A stretch of DNA of 49,161 bases from Rhizobium sp. Q54 (lineage in GTDB: Bacteria; Pseudomonadota; Alphaproteobacteria; Rhizobiales; Xanthobacteraceae). The stretch spans positions 1 through 49,161 of the forward strand of contig CAMBQQ010000021.1 in assembly GCA_945870035.1 (NCBI GenBank), written 5' to 3'. This document shows, in pieces, positions 1 to 7,838 of this stretch. The notes beneath the pieces are model-generated. The model was given only the letters and a program-made list of their open reading frames with translations, was not told where the DNA came from and did not search any database. The position numbers were made by a program, and so were the translations under genes. Numbering within the stretch: the stretch's first letter is position 1; each line of letters starts with the position of its first letter.

Positions 1-1
1 A

Positions 2-136
2 GCTCAGGAGACCTCAGCCGGCAGCCGGCTCGTACGGACGATCGGCATCGTCAGAGCGCGAGCGAAGATCGGATTGCAGAACCTCGTGTACAACGTCCGC
101 CGCCTCGTGACGCTGGAGCGGATGGCTGCAGCATGA
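2..136 (+). CDS. IS5-family transposase, C-terminal fragment
   Basis: The last 44 codons of a transposase, open from the window edge to TGA at 134-136. The peptide contains RTIGIVRARAKIGLQNLVYN followed by a basic tail (VRRLVTLERMAAA). This is the usual C-terminal end of IS5-type DDE transposases, the part after the catalytic glutamate. The catalytic residues themselves are off the edge. The 23-residue transposase N-terminus at the right edge of the window (49093-49161) probably belongs to another copy of the same element, because the terminal repeats match. Partial; activity cannot be judged. Confidence 0.8.
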   Translation, partial: AQETSAGSRLVRTIGIVRARAKIGLQNLVYNVRRLVTLERMAAA

Positions 137-260
137 GGGAAAAGGCAGATTGTGCCACCCTCAACAGGACGCCGGGTGCATACGGCGGAGCCGCACCGGC
201 GTCAGATCATCTGCCAATTGCCCGCCGATCCGCGCGGGCTAACGATCACGCAGCAAAAAC

Positions 261-279
261 GCTATTGTTCGAGGTGCCC
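261..279 (+). repeat. Terminal inverted repeat, right end of the left IS copy
   Basis: GCTATTGTTCGAGGTGCCC is the reverse complement of the 19 bases at 49015-49033 except for one mismatch. It lies 125-143 bases after the transposase stop and marks the outer end of the element. Bases 280 onward (ACATG...) do not match the bases outside the right copy, as expected for separate insertions. Confidence 0.8.
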
Positions 280-466
280 ACATGATTTTCAAGAGCGGCA
301 GGCGCACGACGCAAGGCGGGACAATTGGTTCGTGTCACAAGGCTACCGCGTTCTTCGCTTTACGAATGATGATGTGCTGAAGAATCTTGAAGGGGTGGTC
401 GCAGTCATCGCCGGCGCACTACCCCCCTCCCTGTCCCTCCCCCACAAGGGGGGAGGGAACGACTAA
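280..466 (+). pseudogene. DUF559 (endonuclease-like) protein, 3' remnant cut by the IS
   Basis: Reading from 281 in frame to TAA at 464-466 gives about 61 residues. They carry the C-terminal half of a DUF559 domain: HDARRDNWFVSQGYRVLRF, then a segment ending [17 protein letters not shown]559 proteins are small restriction-endonuclease-like proteins (very short patch repair fold), normally about 110-130 residues. The N-terminal half is absent because the IS ends at 279; an ATG at 152 is in frame but lies in IS sequence, so it is not the native start. The tail ([12 protein letters not shown]) is encoded by a palindromic repeat, common at the ends of DUF559 genes in this order. The remnant sits 20 bases before ureC, so it was probably a spacer gene in the urease cluster. 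Confidence 0.7.
434..458. repeat. C-rich/G-rich palindromic repeat before ureC
   Basis: TCCCTCCCCC (434-443) pairs perfectly with GGGGGAGGGA (449-458) around the 5-base loop ACAAG. The element is partly translated as the tail of the DUF559 remnant. It ends 28 bases before the ureC ATG, so a hairpin here could affect ureC mRNA stability or read-through. It resembles dispersed short palindromes of this order; no second full copy was found in the window. Confidence 0.6.
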
Positions 467-486
467 TCGGCGACTGGAGTTCACGA

Positions 487-2196
487 ATGTCCGTCAAAAT
501 GAAACGCACCGCTTACGCCGACATGTTCGGCCCCACCGTGGGCGACCGCGTGCGGCTGGCCGACACCGACCTCATCATCGAAGTCGAAAAGGATTTCACC
601 GTCTATGGCGACGAGGTGAAGTTCGGCGGCGGCAAGGTCATCCGCGATGGCATGGGCCAAAGCCAGATCACCAACAAGCAGGGGGCTGCCGACACCGTCA
701 TCACCAATGCGCTGATCCTCGACCACTGGGGCATCGTCAAGGCCGACATCGGCATCAAGGACGGCCGCATTGCCGCGATCGGCAAAGCCGGCAATCCCGA
801 CATTCAGCCCGGCGTCACCATCATCATTGGCCCCGGCACCGACGTCATTGCCGGCGAGGGCAAGATCATCACCGCCGGTGGTTTCGACTCGCACATCCAT
901 TTCATCTGCCCGCAACAGATCGACGATGCGCTCAATTCCGGCATCACGACCTTGCTCGGCGGCGGCACCGGGCCGTCGCACGGCACCTATGCGACGACCT
1001 GCACGCCGGGGCCGTGGCACATCGGCCGCATGCTGCAATCCTTCGACTCGTTCCCGGTCAATCTCGGCGTCGCCGCCAAAGGCAACGCTTCGCGTCCAGC
1101 GGCGCTGGAGGAAATGGTCAAGGCCGGTGCCTGCGCGCTCAAGCTTCACGAAGACTGGGGCACCACGCCGGCGGCGATCGACAATTGCCTCACCGTCGCC
1201 GAAAAATACGACGTGCAGGTGATGCTGCATTCCGACACCCTCAACGAATCCGGTTTCGTCGAGGACACCATCAAGGCCTTCAAGGGCCGCACCATTCACG
1301 CCTTTCACACCGAAGGCGCCGGCGGCGGTCACGCGCCCGACATCATCAAGGTCGCCGGCCTGAAGAACGTGCTGCCGTCCTCGACCAATCCGACCCGGCC
1401 TTTCACCCGCAACACCATCGACGAGCACCTCGACATGCTGATGGTGTGTCACCATCTCGACCCGTCGATTGCCGAGGATCTGGCGTTTGCCGAGAGCCGC
1501 ATCCGCAAGGAAACCATCGCGGCCGAGGACATCCTGCACGACCTCGGCGCGCTGTCGATGATGTCGTCGGACTCGCAAGCCATGGGCCGCATCGGTGAGG
1601 TCGTCATCCGCACCTGGCAGACCGCTGACAAGATGAAGAAGCAGCGCGGCGCTTTGCCGGGCGAGAAGGGCGACAACGACAATCTGCGCTGCAAGCGCTA
1701 TATCGCCAAATACACCATAAACCCGGCGATCGCACAGGGCATGTCGAAGCACATAGGTTCGGTTGAGAAAGGCAAGCTCGCCGATCTCGTGGTCTGGTCG
1801 CCGGCCTTCTTCGGCGTCAAACCGGATCTCGTCATCAAGGGCGGCTCCATCGTCACCGCGCTGATGGGCGATCCGAACGCCTCGATCCCGACGCCGCAAC
1901 CGGTGCATTACCGGCCGATGTTCGCTGCTTTCGGCAAGTCGCTCACCGCGTCGTCGGTGGTGTTTGTCTCGAAGGCCGCGGCGAAAAGTTCATTGCGCAA
2001 GCAGCTCGGCTGCGAGAAGCAGTTCATCGGCGTCGACAACACCCGCAAGATCAATAAGAAGAGCATGGTCCTGAATGACGCGACGCCGGATATCGAGGTC
2101 GATCCGGAAACCTACGAGGTCCGCGCCGACGGCGAACTGCTCACTTGCGCGCCGGCCGAGGTGCTGCCGATGGCGCAACGGTACTTTTTGTTCTAG
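487..2196 (+). CDS. ureC: Urease subunit alpha (catalytic)
   Basis: Hydrolyses urea to ammonia and carbamate in the cytoplasm as the catalytic subunit of the UreABC complex. 569 residues, the normal length. All nickel-site residues are visible: HIH at 136-138, Lys219 (in ALKLHEDWG, the lysine that becomes carbamylated), His248, His274 and Asp362 ([11 protein letters not shown]). The mobile flap Cys321-His322 is also present (MVCHHLDPS). The start [16 protein letters not shown] matches the family, and TGGAGT lies 7 bases before the ATG. The gene is intact, but ureD, ureA and ureB are not next to it on this side of the IS copy that ends at 279. A promoter upstream of the IS may therefore no longer reach it. 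Confidence 0.98.
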   Translation: MSVKMKRTAYADMFGPTVGDRVRLADTDLIIEVEKDFTVYGDEVKFGGGKVIRDGMGQSQITNKQGAADTVITNALILDHWGIVKADIGIKDGRIAAIGKAGNPDIQPGVTIIIGPGTDVIAGEGKIITAGGFDSHIHFICPQQIDDALNSGITTLLGGGTGPSHGTYATTCTPGPWHIGRMLQSFDSFPVNLGVAAKGNASRPAALEEMVKAGACALKLHEDWGTTPAAIDNCLTVAEKYDVQVMLHSDTLNESGFVEDTIKAFKGRTIHAFHTEGAGGGHAPDIIKVAGLKNVLPSSTNPTRPFTRNTIDEHLDMLMVCHHLDPSIAEDLAFAESRIRKETIAAEDILHDLGALSMMSSDSQAMGRIGEVVIRTWQTADKMKKQRGALPGEKGDNDNLRCKRYIAKYTINPAIAQGMSKHIGSVEKGKLADLVVWSPAFFGVKPDLVIKGGSIVTALMGDPNASIPTPQPVHYRPMFAAFGKSLTASSVVFVSKAAAKSSLRKQLGCEKQFIGVDNTRKINKKSMVLNDATPDIEVDPETYEVRADGELLTCAPAEVLPMAQRYFLF

Positions 2197-2312
2197 CGGT
2201 CATTGTCTGAACGCTGTCTAAGCCGTGGCGATTGCGACGCTCTCGATCTGGGGCTATTCGTCGTGATCGCGCTTGGTCTTGTCATGAGGGAGTTGCGTCC
2301 AGGCGATGGGCT

Positions 2313-2681
2313 ATGAAGCGAAGCATATTTCTTGGTCTCGGCTTTCTGATGGTCGCGCTGGGCATGATCGGCGCCGTCGTCCCGCTCATGCCGACGACGA
2401 TCTTTCTGATCGCCGCCGCGGCCTGCTTCGCCCGTTCCTCTCCTCGGTTCGAAGCCTGGCTGCTCGACCATTCTCACTTCGGTCCGATCTTGCGGGACTG
2501 GCGCGCCAACGGCGCGATCTCGCGGACGGCAAAGCTCATGGCCTGCATCGGCATGGCGGCTGGCTTTGCCGTGTTCTGGATCGGATCCCAGCCATCGGCG
2601 TTTCTCGCTGCGGTGGTTGCAGGCCTGCTGCTGACAAGCGCGGCCTACGTGGTGTCGCGCCCGACTGCCGATCGACGCTAG
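2313..2681 (+). CDS. DUF454 (YbaN-like) small inner-membrane protein
   Basis: 122 residues with the DUF454 hallmark near the N-terminus: a hydrophobic stretch ending VVPLMPTTIFLIAAAACFAR (about 22-41). A short polar segment follows (SSPRFEAWLLDHSHFGPILR), then two further hydrophobic segments (about 72-115), so three or four membrane passes. Its function is not known. The ATG at 2313 was chosen because the conserved family start (MKRSIFLGLGFLMVALG) begins there; the open frame further upstream encodes a basic, unconserved stretch. It lies between ureC and ureE, with its stop one base before the ureE ATG, so it is co-transcribed with the urease genes. A role in urease maturation or nickel handling is possible only by association. 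Confidence 0.85.
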   Translation: MKRSIFLGLGFLMVALGMIGAVVPLMPTTIFLIAAAACFARSSPRFEAWLLDHSHFGPILRDWRANGAISRTAKLMACIGMAAGFAVFWIGSQPSAFLAAVVAGLLLTSAAYVVSRPTADRR

Positions 2682-2682
2682 C

Positions 2683-3132
2683 ATGAAGCGTGTTGCGGCC
2701 GTCAGAAACGCAGGTACGTGGCAGTTGGACACGGCTATCGACCGCGTCGTGCTCGACGCGGGCGACCGCAATCGGCGTCGCATCGTGCTGAGCGGCGAAA
2801 AAGGCACGGCCTTCATGCTCGATTTCCCAAAGCCGGTGTCGTTGCGCGACGGCGACGGACTGGTGCTGGACGATGGTTCGATCGTGATGGTCGTCGGCGC
2901 CAATGAGCCGTTGCTGGAGGTCGCCGGGCCCAATGCGTTCGAGACGGTGCGGCTGGCCTGGCATCTTGGCAATCGCCATACTGATGTGCAGATCGTCGGC
3001 GGCAATTTGCGCATTCGCTACGACCATGTGCTTGAAGATATGTTACGCGGCCTCGGCGCACGCGTCGAAGGCCTCGCCGCGCCGTTTGATCCGGAACCGG
3101 CGAGCCCGCATGGGCATGATCATGGCGCGTAG
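2683..3132 (+). CDS. ureE: Urease accessory protein UreE (nickel chaperone)
   Basis: 149 residues. UreE carries nickel to the UreDFG-apourease complex. The N-terminal peptide-binding domain (about 1-75, including [18 protein letters not shown]) is followed by the metal-binding domain (about 76-140, with [14 protein letters not shown]). His96 of the HLGNRH segment fits the conserved interface nickel-site histidine of the dimer. The C-terminus is a short His-rich tail, HGHDHGA, far shorter than the tails of Klebsiella-type UreE, so extra nickel storage should be limited. It starts one base after the DUF454 stop, and its end overlaps the probable ureF start. Confidence 0.95.
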   Translation: MKRVAAVRNAGTWQLDTAIDRVVLDAGDRNRRRIVLSGEKGTAFMLDFPKPVSLRDGDGLVLDDGSIVMVVGANEPLLEVAGPNAFETVRLAWHLGNRHTDVQIVGGNLRIRYDHVLEDMLRGLGARVEGLAAPFDPEPASPHGHDHGA

Positions 3133-3943
3133 GAAGCAAGCGACACCATTGCGCCGTCGTCCTGAGGTGCGAACGAGCGAAGCGAGTGAGCCTCGAAGGA
3201 CGTCGGCCCCGCCGCCCTTCGAGGCCGGGCTGCGCCCGGCACCTCAGGGTGACGGGGATCAACTCGCCCCGGCCGCCCTCTATCGCCTGATGGCATGGCT
3301 GTCGCCGGCGTTTCCCGTCGGCGCGTTCTCGTACTCCAGCGGCATCGAATGGGCGGTCGAGACCGGCGACATCGCTGACGAAGCCACGCTGCAAGACTGG
3401 CTTCGCATCATGCTCAGCGACGGCGGCGGCTACTGCGATGCCGTGCTGTTCGCGCAAGCGCACCGCGCCACGCTCGACGATGACGAGCAGGCGCTGCGCG
3501 ACATCGCTGAACTCGCCGCCGCGTTTGCGCCGTCGAAGGAGCGCCATCTGGAAACCACGGCGCAGGGCAATGCCTTCATGGAGGCCGCGCGCGCCGCCTG
3601 GACTTGCGCCGCGCTCGATCGTTTGAAATCGATATGGGACGGCCCGGTGGCCTATCCGGTTGCCGTCGGCGTTGCCGCCGCCGGCCACGGTATCGCCGTC
3701 GAACCCGCGCTGGCCGCCTATCTTCAGGCGCTCGCCGCCAATTGGGTATCGGCCGGCGTGCGGCTTATTCCGCTTGGGCAGACGCAAGGCCTGCGCGTGG
3801 TCGCCGCGCTTGAGGCGGCGGTTGCCTCGACGGCGCAACGCGCGCTTGCCGCCACGCTCGATGAGATCGGCTCTGCCGCTTTCCGCGCCGATCTCGCCAG
3901 CGCGCGCCACGAAACCCAATACACGCGGCTGTTCCGTTCATGA
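3122..3943 (+). CDS. ureF: Urease accessory protein UreF, with an N-terminal extension encoded by a repeat
   Basis: UreF joins UreD and UreG in the complex that carbamylates the active-site lysine and inserts nickel. The recognisable protein begins at about 3278 ([20 protein letters not shown]) and runs to RLFRS. The only upstream in-frame starts are ATGs at 3110 and 3122 inside the ureE tail. From 3122 the product is 273 residues, roughly 45 more than usual. The extra stretch ([19 protein letters not shown] and onward) is a translated palindromic repeat (3161-3248). An alternative start, ATG 3290 (MAWLSPAF), would trim a few conserved residues. The frame stays open across the repeat, so the gene is probably functional with the extension. 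Confidence 0.92.
   Translation: MARRKQATPLRRRPEVRTSEASEPRRTSAPPPFEAGLRPAPQGDGDQLAPAALYRLMAWLSPAFPVGAFSYSSGIEWAVETGDIADEATLQDWLRIMLSDGGGYCDAVLFAQAHRATLDDDEQALRDIAELAAAFAPSKERHLETTAQGNAFMEAARAAWTCAALDRLKSIWDGPVAYPVAVGVAAAGHGIAVEPALAAYLQALAANWVSAGVRLIPLGQTQGLRVVAALEAAVASTAQRALAATLDEIGSAAFRADLASARHETQYTRLFRS
3161..3248. repeat. Nested palindromic (REP-like) element inside the 5' end of ureF
   Basis: The outer arms CCTGAGGTGC (3161-3170) and GCACCTCAGG (3239-3248) are perfect inverted repeats. The inner arms GCCTCGAAGG (3190-3199) and CCTTCGAGGC (3216-3225) are also perfect. The sequence type (CCTGAGGTGCGA...GCCTCGAAGGACG) is a familiar dispersed, usually intergenic, palindrome in this order. Here it is read in frame as part of UreF and contributes about 30 residues. 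Confidence 0.85.
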
Positions 3944-3971
3944 AACCCGCGAAACTTCATGCCGTCTCGCG

Positions 3972-3993
3972 CTGACGCCGTTTATCGCGTCAG
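3972..3993. other. Stem-loop between ureF and the secreted protein gene
   Basis: CTGACGC (3972-3978) pairs with GCGTCAG (3987-3993) around an 8-base loop. It sits 28 bases after the ureF stop and lacks an adjacent T-run, so it looks like an mRNA processing or weak termination hairpin. The remaining bases up to 4081 contain a good ribosome site (GAAGGAGA) for the next gene and no promoter I could defend. Confidence 0.4.
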
Positions 3994-4081
3994 ATCGACG
4001 GAAAAATGCGGCTTTTTCTGAACCATCTCCGTCACACTGCTTTGACTAAAGGGGAGGCAAACGCAACGAAGGAGACGTTCC

Positions 4082-4720
4082 ATGAACATGAAATGGCTGC
4101 TCACGGCAGTGACTGCTACGGCCATCGTCGCGACCCCGGCTCTGGCGGCTGACGATGTGATCAGCAAAGCGATGAAGGAATCGCGGACCGGCCAGAATGC
4201 AGCGCAAAATTCGACAGATACATCGGACAGCCGGTCGGATGGTCCGCGGGCGAACAGGTCCTCGGAAAGATCGTTCGAAAGGGGCGACCAATCGGCCCAG
4301 AACGAACGCGGTTCGGGCCATGCCAGCCGCAGCGCTCGGGCGATGACGCAGCAGAAACTGCGCAGTTCCCTGAAGGAAGCCGGTTTCACACAGATTCGCT
4401 TGCTCGACGCTCAGTATCTGATCCAGGCCCGGGACGACGACGGCAACACCGTCTTCATGGCGATCAATCCGCCCTCGGTTGAAAACCGCGGCGCCGAGAC
4501 TTCGGGTCTGAACAGCAACGCTGACGCTGACGAGCGGGCGGACACGCCCCGTGGCTATCAGAACGAAGGCGCGGGCTACTCCCGTCAGGGTGCAGGCTAC
4601 TCCGGTCAGAATGCTCAGCGCGGTTGGCGCAACAGCAGTGTGGATGTCTACAACCGTGCCTACGACGAAGGCTTCCGCGAGGGCTATCGCCGCGGCCATG
4701 ACAGCGGCTCCGGCAACTAG
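4082..4720 (+). CDS. Secreted hypothetical protein in the urease cluster
   Basis: 212 residues, not a urease protein. A clear signal peptide (MNMKWLLTAVTATAIVATPA, cleavage after ALA-22) sends it to the periplasm. Residues 30-85 are polar and Ser/Asn/Arg-rich, probably disordered. Residues 89-132 form the only compact-looking part: a helix and strands ending TVFMAINPPS, resembling small PepSY/PRC-like modules that recur in secreted Hyphomicrobiales proteins. Residues 159-176 contain a near-repeat (GAGYSRQ / GAGYSGQ), and 188-206 are aromatic and charged (VYNRAYDEGFREGYRRGH). A strong ribosome site precedes the ATG and a strong terminator follows the stop. Codon use is less GC-biased than in the flanking ure genes. 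Function unknown. Confidence 0.8.
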   Translation: MNMKWLLTAVTATAIVATPALAADDVISKAMKESRTGQNAAQNSTDTSDSRSDGPRANRSSERSFERGDQSAQNERGSGHASRSARAMTQQKLRSSLKEAGFTQIRLLDAQYLIQARDDDGNTVFMAINPPSVENRGAETSGLNSNADADERADTPRGYQNEGAGYSRQGAGYSGQNAQRGWRNSSVDVYNRAYDEGFREGYRRGHDSGSGN

Positions 4721-4755
4721 GCGTTGATCGCGCCGGCGCCTTGGCGCAAGCGAAG

Positions 4756-4787
4756 GGACCCAGGCCTTGTGTCTGGGTCCTTTTTTT
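4756..4787 (+). terminator. Rho-independent terminator after the secreted protein gene
   Basis: GGACCCAG (4756-4763) pairs perfectly with CTGGGTCC (4773-4780) around a 9-base loop, followed at once by seven T residues (4781-4787). This is the clearest intrinsic terminator in the window. It lies between ureF and ureG and should reduce read-through into ureG. Confidence 0.9.
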
Positions 4788-4898
4788 ATGCTGGCCCGCA
4801 TAAATGTCAGGCTTGACCGGACGGTCCCGATAAGGGACGCATGACCGGCGGAGCGACACCGCAATTCGACAGGCGTGTCCGGCCAGACAGGGGCAGCG

Positions 4899-5519
4899 AT
4901 GAAGAAAAACTTGAACGGTCCCCTGCGCGTCGGTGTCGGCGGCCCGGTCGGCTCCGGCAAGACCGCGTTGATGGACGCACTGTGCAAGATCTTGCGCGAC
5001 CGCTACCAGATCGCCGCCATCACCAACGATATCTACACCAAATGGGATGCTGAATATCTGGTGCGCTCCGGCGCGCTCGAGCCTGACCGCATTGCGGGGG
5101 TCGAGACCGGCGGCTGCCCGCACACCGCGATCCGCGAGGACGCCTCGATCAATCTCGCCGCCGTCGCCGAGATGAACAAAAAGTTTCCCGATCTCGATCT
5201 GGTGTTGATCGAATCCGGCGGCGACAATCTCGCCGCGACCTTCTCGCCTGAGCTTGCCGACCTGACGATCTATGTCATCGATGTCGCCGCCGGCGACAAG
5301 ATTCCGTCCAAGGGCGGCCCCGGCATTACGCGTTCGGATTTGCTGGTCATCAACAAGATCGATCTGGCGCCCTATGTCGGCGCGTCGCTCGAAGTCATGG
5401 AGCGCGACGCCAAGAAAATGCGCGGTGCGCGCCCCTTCGTGATGACCAACTTGCGCGAAGGCAAGGACGTCGGCGCGATTGTTAAGTTCATCGAGGAAAA
5501 GGGTGGGCTGCGCTCTTAA
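4899..5519 (+). CDS. ureG: Urease accessory GTPase UreG
   Basis: 206 residues. This SIMIBI-class GTPase powers nickel insertion into urease. The P-loop GGPVGSGKT is at 14-22. The metal-binding Cys-Pro-His of [15 protein letters not shown], the switch region ([17 protein letters not shown]) and the guanine-specificity NKID are all present. ATG 4899 gives the usual N-terminus and has AGGGGCA upstream; a GTG at 4875 would add eight unlikely residues. It is separated from ureF by the secreted protein gene and a strong terminator, so it may rely on its own promoter in 4788-4898, though I could not identify a convincing one. ureG is the last ure gene here. Confidence 0.97.
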   Translation: MKKNLNGPLRVGVGGPVGSGKTALMDALCKILRDRYQIAAITNDIYTKWDAEYLVRSGALEPDRIAGVETGGCPHTAIREDASINLAAVAEMNKKFPDLDLVLIESGGDNLAATFSPELADLTIYVIDVAAGDKIPSKGGPGITRSDLLVINKIDLAPYVGASLEVMERDAKKMRGARPFVMTNLREGKDVGAIVKFIEEKGGLRS

Positions 5520-5678
5520 GCAGAAAAGGGGTGCACTTTTGCGAAATGCGCCCCCTTCGACTCGTCGCCTGACAAGTCAGTACTTCTCGCTGTTACCGGT
5601 AGCGGCAGTTTGAAGTGCCAAAATAGCCTAGTCTCCGACTAACGCTGCTCTTTGACCTAGGTTCCGGGGAAGTCCGTC

Positions 5679-6974
5679 ATGACAAAACCATCGGCGCGCG
5701 AGCGCTTGGCGCTGGCCTTGCAGCGCATCGGCGAAGCGCAAGGCGAGGGAGCGCGCGCCTGCCTCTCGGTCTATCGTGACGCCGCTCTGGCCGCGGCCGA
5801 TGCCTCCGATTCCCGCGCCCGCGCCGGAATTACGCTCGGCCCGCTCGATGGCGCGATTGTCTCGATCAAGGATCTGTTCGACATCGCCGGCGAGGTCACG
5901 CGCGCCGGCTCCAAAGTCCTGTTCGAGGAAGGCAAGGTCGCCGGGCATGACGCCCCGGTGGTGCAACGCCTGCGCGCGGCGGGCGCCATCATCGTTGCGA
6001 AAACCAATATGTCGGAATTCGCCTTCACCGGCCTTGGCCTCAATCCGCATTACGGCACGCCGGCCAATCCGGCCGACCGCGCCCGCGTGCCCGGCGGCTC
6101 GTCGTCCGGCGCCGCGGTGTCCGTCGCCGATGGTTTTTGCGAGATCGCCATCGGCAGCGACACCGGCGGTTCGGTGCGCATCCCGGCCTCGTTCTGCGGC
6201 GTCACCGGCTTCAAGCCGAGCCGCCAGCGCGTGCCGACCGACGGCGCGTTTCCTTTATCCTATACGCTCGATTCCATTGGCCCGCTCGCCAAGTCTGTCG
6301 CGGAATGCGCGCAGGCCGATGCTGTACTGGCCGGCGAGGCGCCTTGGACGCTCGACGCCGCGCCGCTGAGCGGCTTGCGTCTCGGCGTCGCCCAGGGCTT
6401 GCCGCTGGAAAATCTCGACGACACGGTCGGCCGCCGCTTCCCGGAGGCGCTCGATCGGCTCGAGCGTGCGGGTGCGCGGCTGTCTTACGAAAAGCTGCCT
6501 TTGCTCGACGACATGATGCAGGTTCTGCGCGTCAGCCTTCTGGTGGCGGAAGTCTATTCCATTCACAAGGAGCGGCTGGCGCGGCGCGGCGACGACGTCG
6601 ATCAGATCGTACGCGCCCGCGTTGGCAAGGGTGCCGACATCAGCGCCGCCGATTACATCAATGCGGTGCGCGCGCGCGCCGCGCTGATCCGTGCCATGGA
6701 CGCACGGCTGGCCGATCTGGACGCGCTGGTCCTGCCATCGACGCCGATCGTCGCGCCGCGCATCGACGCGGTCGGCCATGCAAAGGACTTCATGGCGCAG
6801 AACGCCATGGCCTTGCGCAACACCACCATCGCCAATTTCTTCGACCTGACCGCCATCTCGCTGCCGCTGCCGCGCGACGGCGGCCTGCCGACGGGATTGA
6901 TGCTGTTTGCCCGCAACGGCCACGACCGGCGGCTGCTGCGCATCGCCGCGGCGGTGGAAAAGGTCTTTGCTTGA
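5679..6974 (+). CDS. Amidase (amidase-signature family)
   Basis: 431 residues, a cytoplasmic amide hydrolase of the amidase-signature fold. The Ser-cisSer-Lys triad is visible: Lys64 (VSIKDLFD), Ser141 (VPGGSSSGAAVSVA) and nucleophile Ser165 (GSDTGGSVRIPAS). The C-terminal half has the usual LVLPSTPIVAP strand and ends LLRIAAAVEKVFA. The substrate cannot be read from sequence. Placement between the urease genes and an amino-acid/amide-type ABC importer suggests that an imported amide could be hydrolysed to ammonia, but this is inference. It is shorter than allophanate hydrolases (about 600 residues) and lacks their C-terminal domain. Spacing from ureG is 159 bases, containing an imperfect G-rich/C-rich stem at 5526-5557. 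Confidence 0.9.
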   Translation: MTKPSARERLALALQRIGEAQGEGARACLSVYRDAALAAADASDSRARAGITLGPLDGAIVSIKDLFDIAGEVTRAGSKVLFEEGKVAGHDAPVVQRLRAAGAIIVAKTNMSEFAFTGLGLNPHYGTPANPADRARVPGGSSSGAAVSVADGFCEIAIGSDTGGSVRIPASFCGVTGFKPSRQRVPTDGAFPLSYTLDSIGPLAKSVAECAQADAVLAGEAPWTLDAAPLSGLRLGVAQGLPLENLDDTVGRRFPEALDRLERAGARLSYEKLPLLDDMMQVLRVSLLVAEVYSIHKERLARRGDDVDQIVRARVGKGADISAADYINAVRARAALIRAMDARLADLDALVLPSTPIVAPRIDAVGHAKDFMAQNAMALRNTTIANFFDLTAISLPLPRDGGLPTGLMLFARNGHDRRLLRIAAAVEKVFA

Positions 6975-6977
6975 AGG

Positions 6978-7032
6978 ATGCCCGGTACAAAAGGGCGTTC
7001 ACGCCCGTCTTCGACGGGCTATGGCCGGGCAT
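6978..7032. repeat. Palindromic repeat between the convergent amidase and marR genes
   Basis: Outer arms ATGCCCGG (6978-6985) and CCGGGCAT (7025-7032) enclose a tight inner hairpin GCCCGTC-TTC-GACGGGC (7003-7019). It begins 4 bases after the amidase stop and ends 11 bases before the marR stop. It is placed to terminate or stabilise both convergent transcripts. It resembles dispersed palindromes of Bradyrhizobium-type genomes but differs from the element in ureF. Confidence 0.75.
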
Positions 7033-7042
7033 GACGGAGAAA

Positions 7043-7600
7043 TCAGGCGTCGCGCAGCGCGTCGAGCAGCAGGCGGTAACGGTCGGCTCCGAGCTTCGGC
7101 TGCAGATTGGTTTCGTGTTGCGCGGCCAGCGCCTTGGCCTGCTTCAGGGTCGTCTGTCCGGCGCGCGTCAGCCGTAATGCGTGCCGCCGCCCGTCGGCCG
7201 AGGATGGCAGCCGCTCGGTCAAGCCGCGCCTGTCGAGTTGATGCAGCATGCGCACCAGCCGCGCCCGCTCGATGCCGAGCGTCGCCGCCAGTTCGGACTG
7301 CGACAGGCCTTCGTTGGCGCCGATGATGACCAGCACCGAGAACTGCGCCGGACTGATATCGATGGGCGACAGGCAGCGGATGAAATCCTGAAAGACCCAG
7401 ACCTGGATGCGGCGAATGAAATAGCCGAGATGATTGTCGAGAACGCCAAGGTCGATGACCACCGGACTCACTTGTTTTGGCTGCGACGATTTGCGCAAAG
7501 GCACGGTGATGGGCAGCGTGGCGGGTTGGCCGCCTGGTCGCCTGAGCCTTGCGGCGCGCTTGGGCGTGGCATTCCTGGGCGCACGTTTGGCTGGCGGCAT
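7043..7600 (-). CDS. MarR-family transcriptional regulator
   Basis: 185 residues. An unusual basic N-terminal extension (about 1-40, rich in Lys, Arg and Pro) precedes a typical MarR core. The dimerisation helix region includes VLDNHLGYFIRRIQVWVFQD. The winged helix (about 83-147) has LSQSELAATLGIERARLVRM and a wing DGRRHALRLTRAG. MarR proteins usually repress a divergent gene until a small ligand, often aromatic or amphipathic, binds. The ABC importer is divergent across 238 bases that contain a candidate operator at 7665-7696. ATG 7600 has only a weak ribosome site; no later Met fits the fold. Likely regulates the importer and perhaps itself. Confidence 0.88.
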   Translation of the reverse strand: MPPAKRAPRNATPKRAARLRRPGGQPATLPITVPLRKSSQPKQVSPVVIDLGVLDNHLGYFIRRIQVWVFQDFIRCLSPIDISPAQFSVLVIIGANEGLSQSELAATLGIERARLVRMLHQLDRRGLTERLPSSADGRRHALRLTRAGQTTLKQAKALAAQHETNLQPKLGADRYRLLLDALRDA

Positions 7601-7664
7601 GGCAGAACCCCGGTCCGGTCCGGCGAGGCCGTTCGCATGGAGGAACGGCCGCCTCGTAACAATG

Positions 7665-7696
7665 TTGTTGACGAAAATTGTTGTCGAGGTCAACAA
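7665..7696. promoter_or_regulatory. Candidate MarR operator between marR and the ABC importer
   Basis: TTGTTGAC (7665-7672) and GTCAACAA (7689-7696) are exact inverted repeats separated by 16 bases. The spacer holds a third half-site-like TTGTTGTC (7679-7686). The region is noticeably AT-richer than its surroundings and lies 65-96 bases before the marR ATG and about 140 bases before the importer ATG. The position fits a shared operator/promoter; binding by this MarR is inference. Confidence 0.5.
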
Positions 7697-7838
7697 TGCC
7701 GTCAATTCAGGACGCAGGCCGCAGGGCCCGGCCGCGGCGCTCGCCGTGACCAGCCGGCGGCATTTCGAGCTTGTGAGGACCGGAGAAAATCCGGCATCAT
7801 CGAAACAACGGCCGTGTCCGGCCAGGGAGGGCTTAAAA

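Larger units (their letters stand above)
1..279 (+). mobile_element. IS5-family insertion sequence, 3' part (left edge of window)
   Basis: The window opens inside an insertion sequence read left to right. It shows the end of a transposase gene (stop at 134-136), about 125 bases of non-coding tail, and a terminal inverted repeat ending at 279. The same repeat, inverted, starts the right-hand copy at 49015, and 18 of 19 positions agree. That match fixes the boundary better than the transposase alone would. DNA right of 279 is the end of a broken DUF559 gene, so the element inserted into or next to that gene. The rest of the element lies outside the window. The family call comes from the transposase C-terminus and is good to family level only. 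Confidence 0.85.

Noticed and set aside
152-466. A complete 104-residue DUF559 protein starting at ATG 152
   Set aside because: The first half (152-279) lies inside the IS, whose terminal repeat ends at 279. Only the part after 280 matches DUF559.
4155-4720. A CRISPR or tandem-repeat protein array from the GAGYS repeats
   Set aside because: Only two imperfect copies exist, in coding sequence; nothing in the window resembles a CRISPR array.
4813-4838. A sigma-70 promoter for ureG (TTGACC ... GATAAG)
   Set aside because: The hexamers are only about 10 bases apart instead of 16-18, so it is not a credible promoter.
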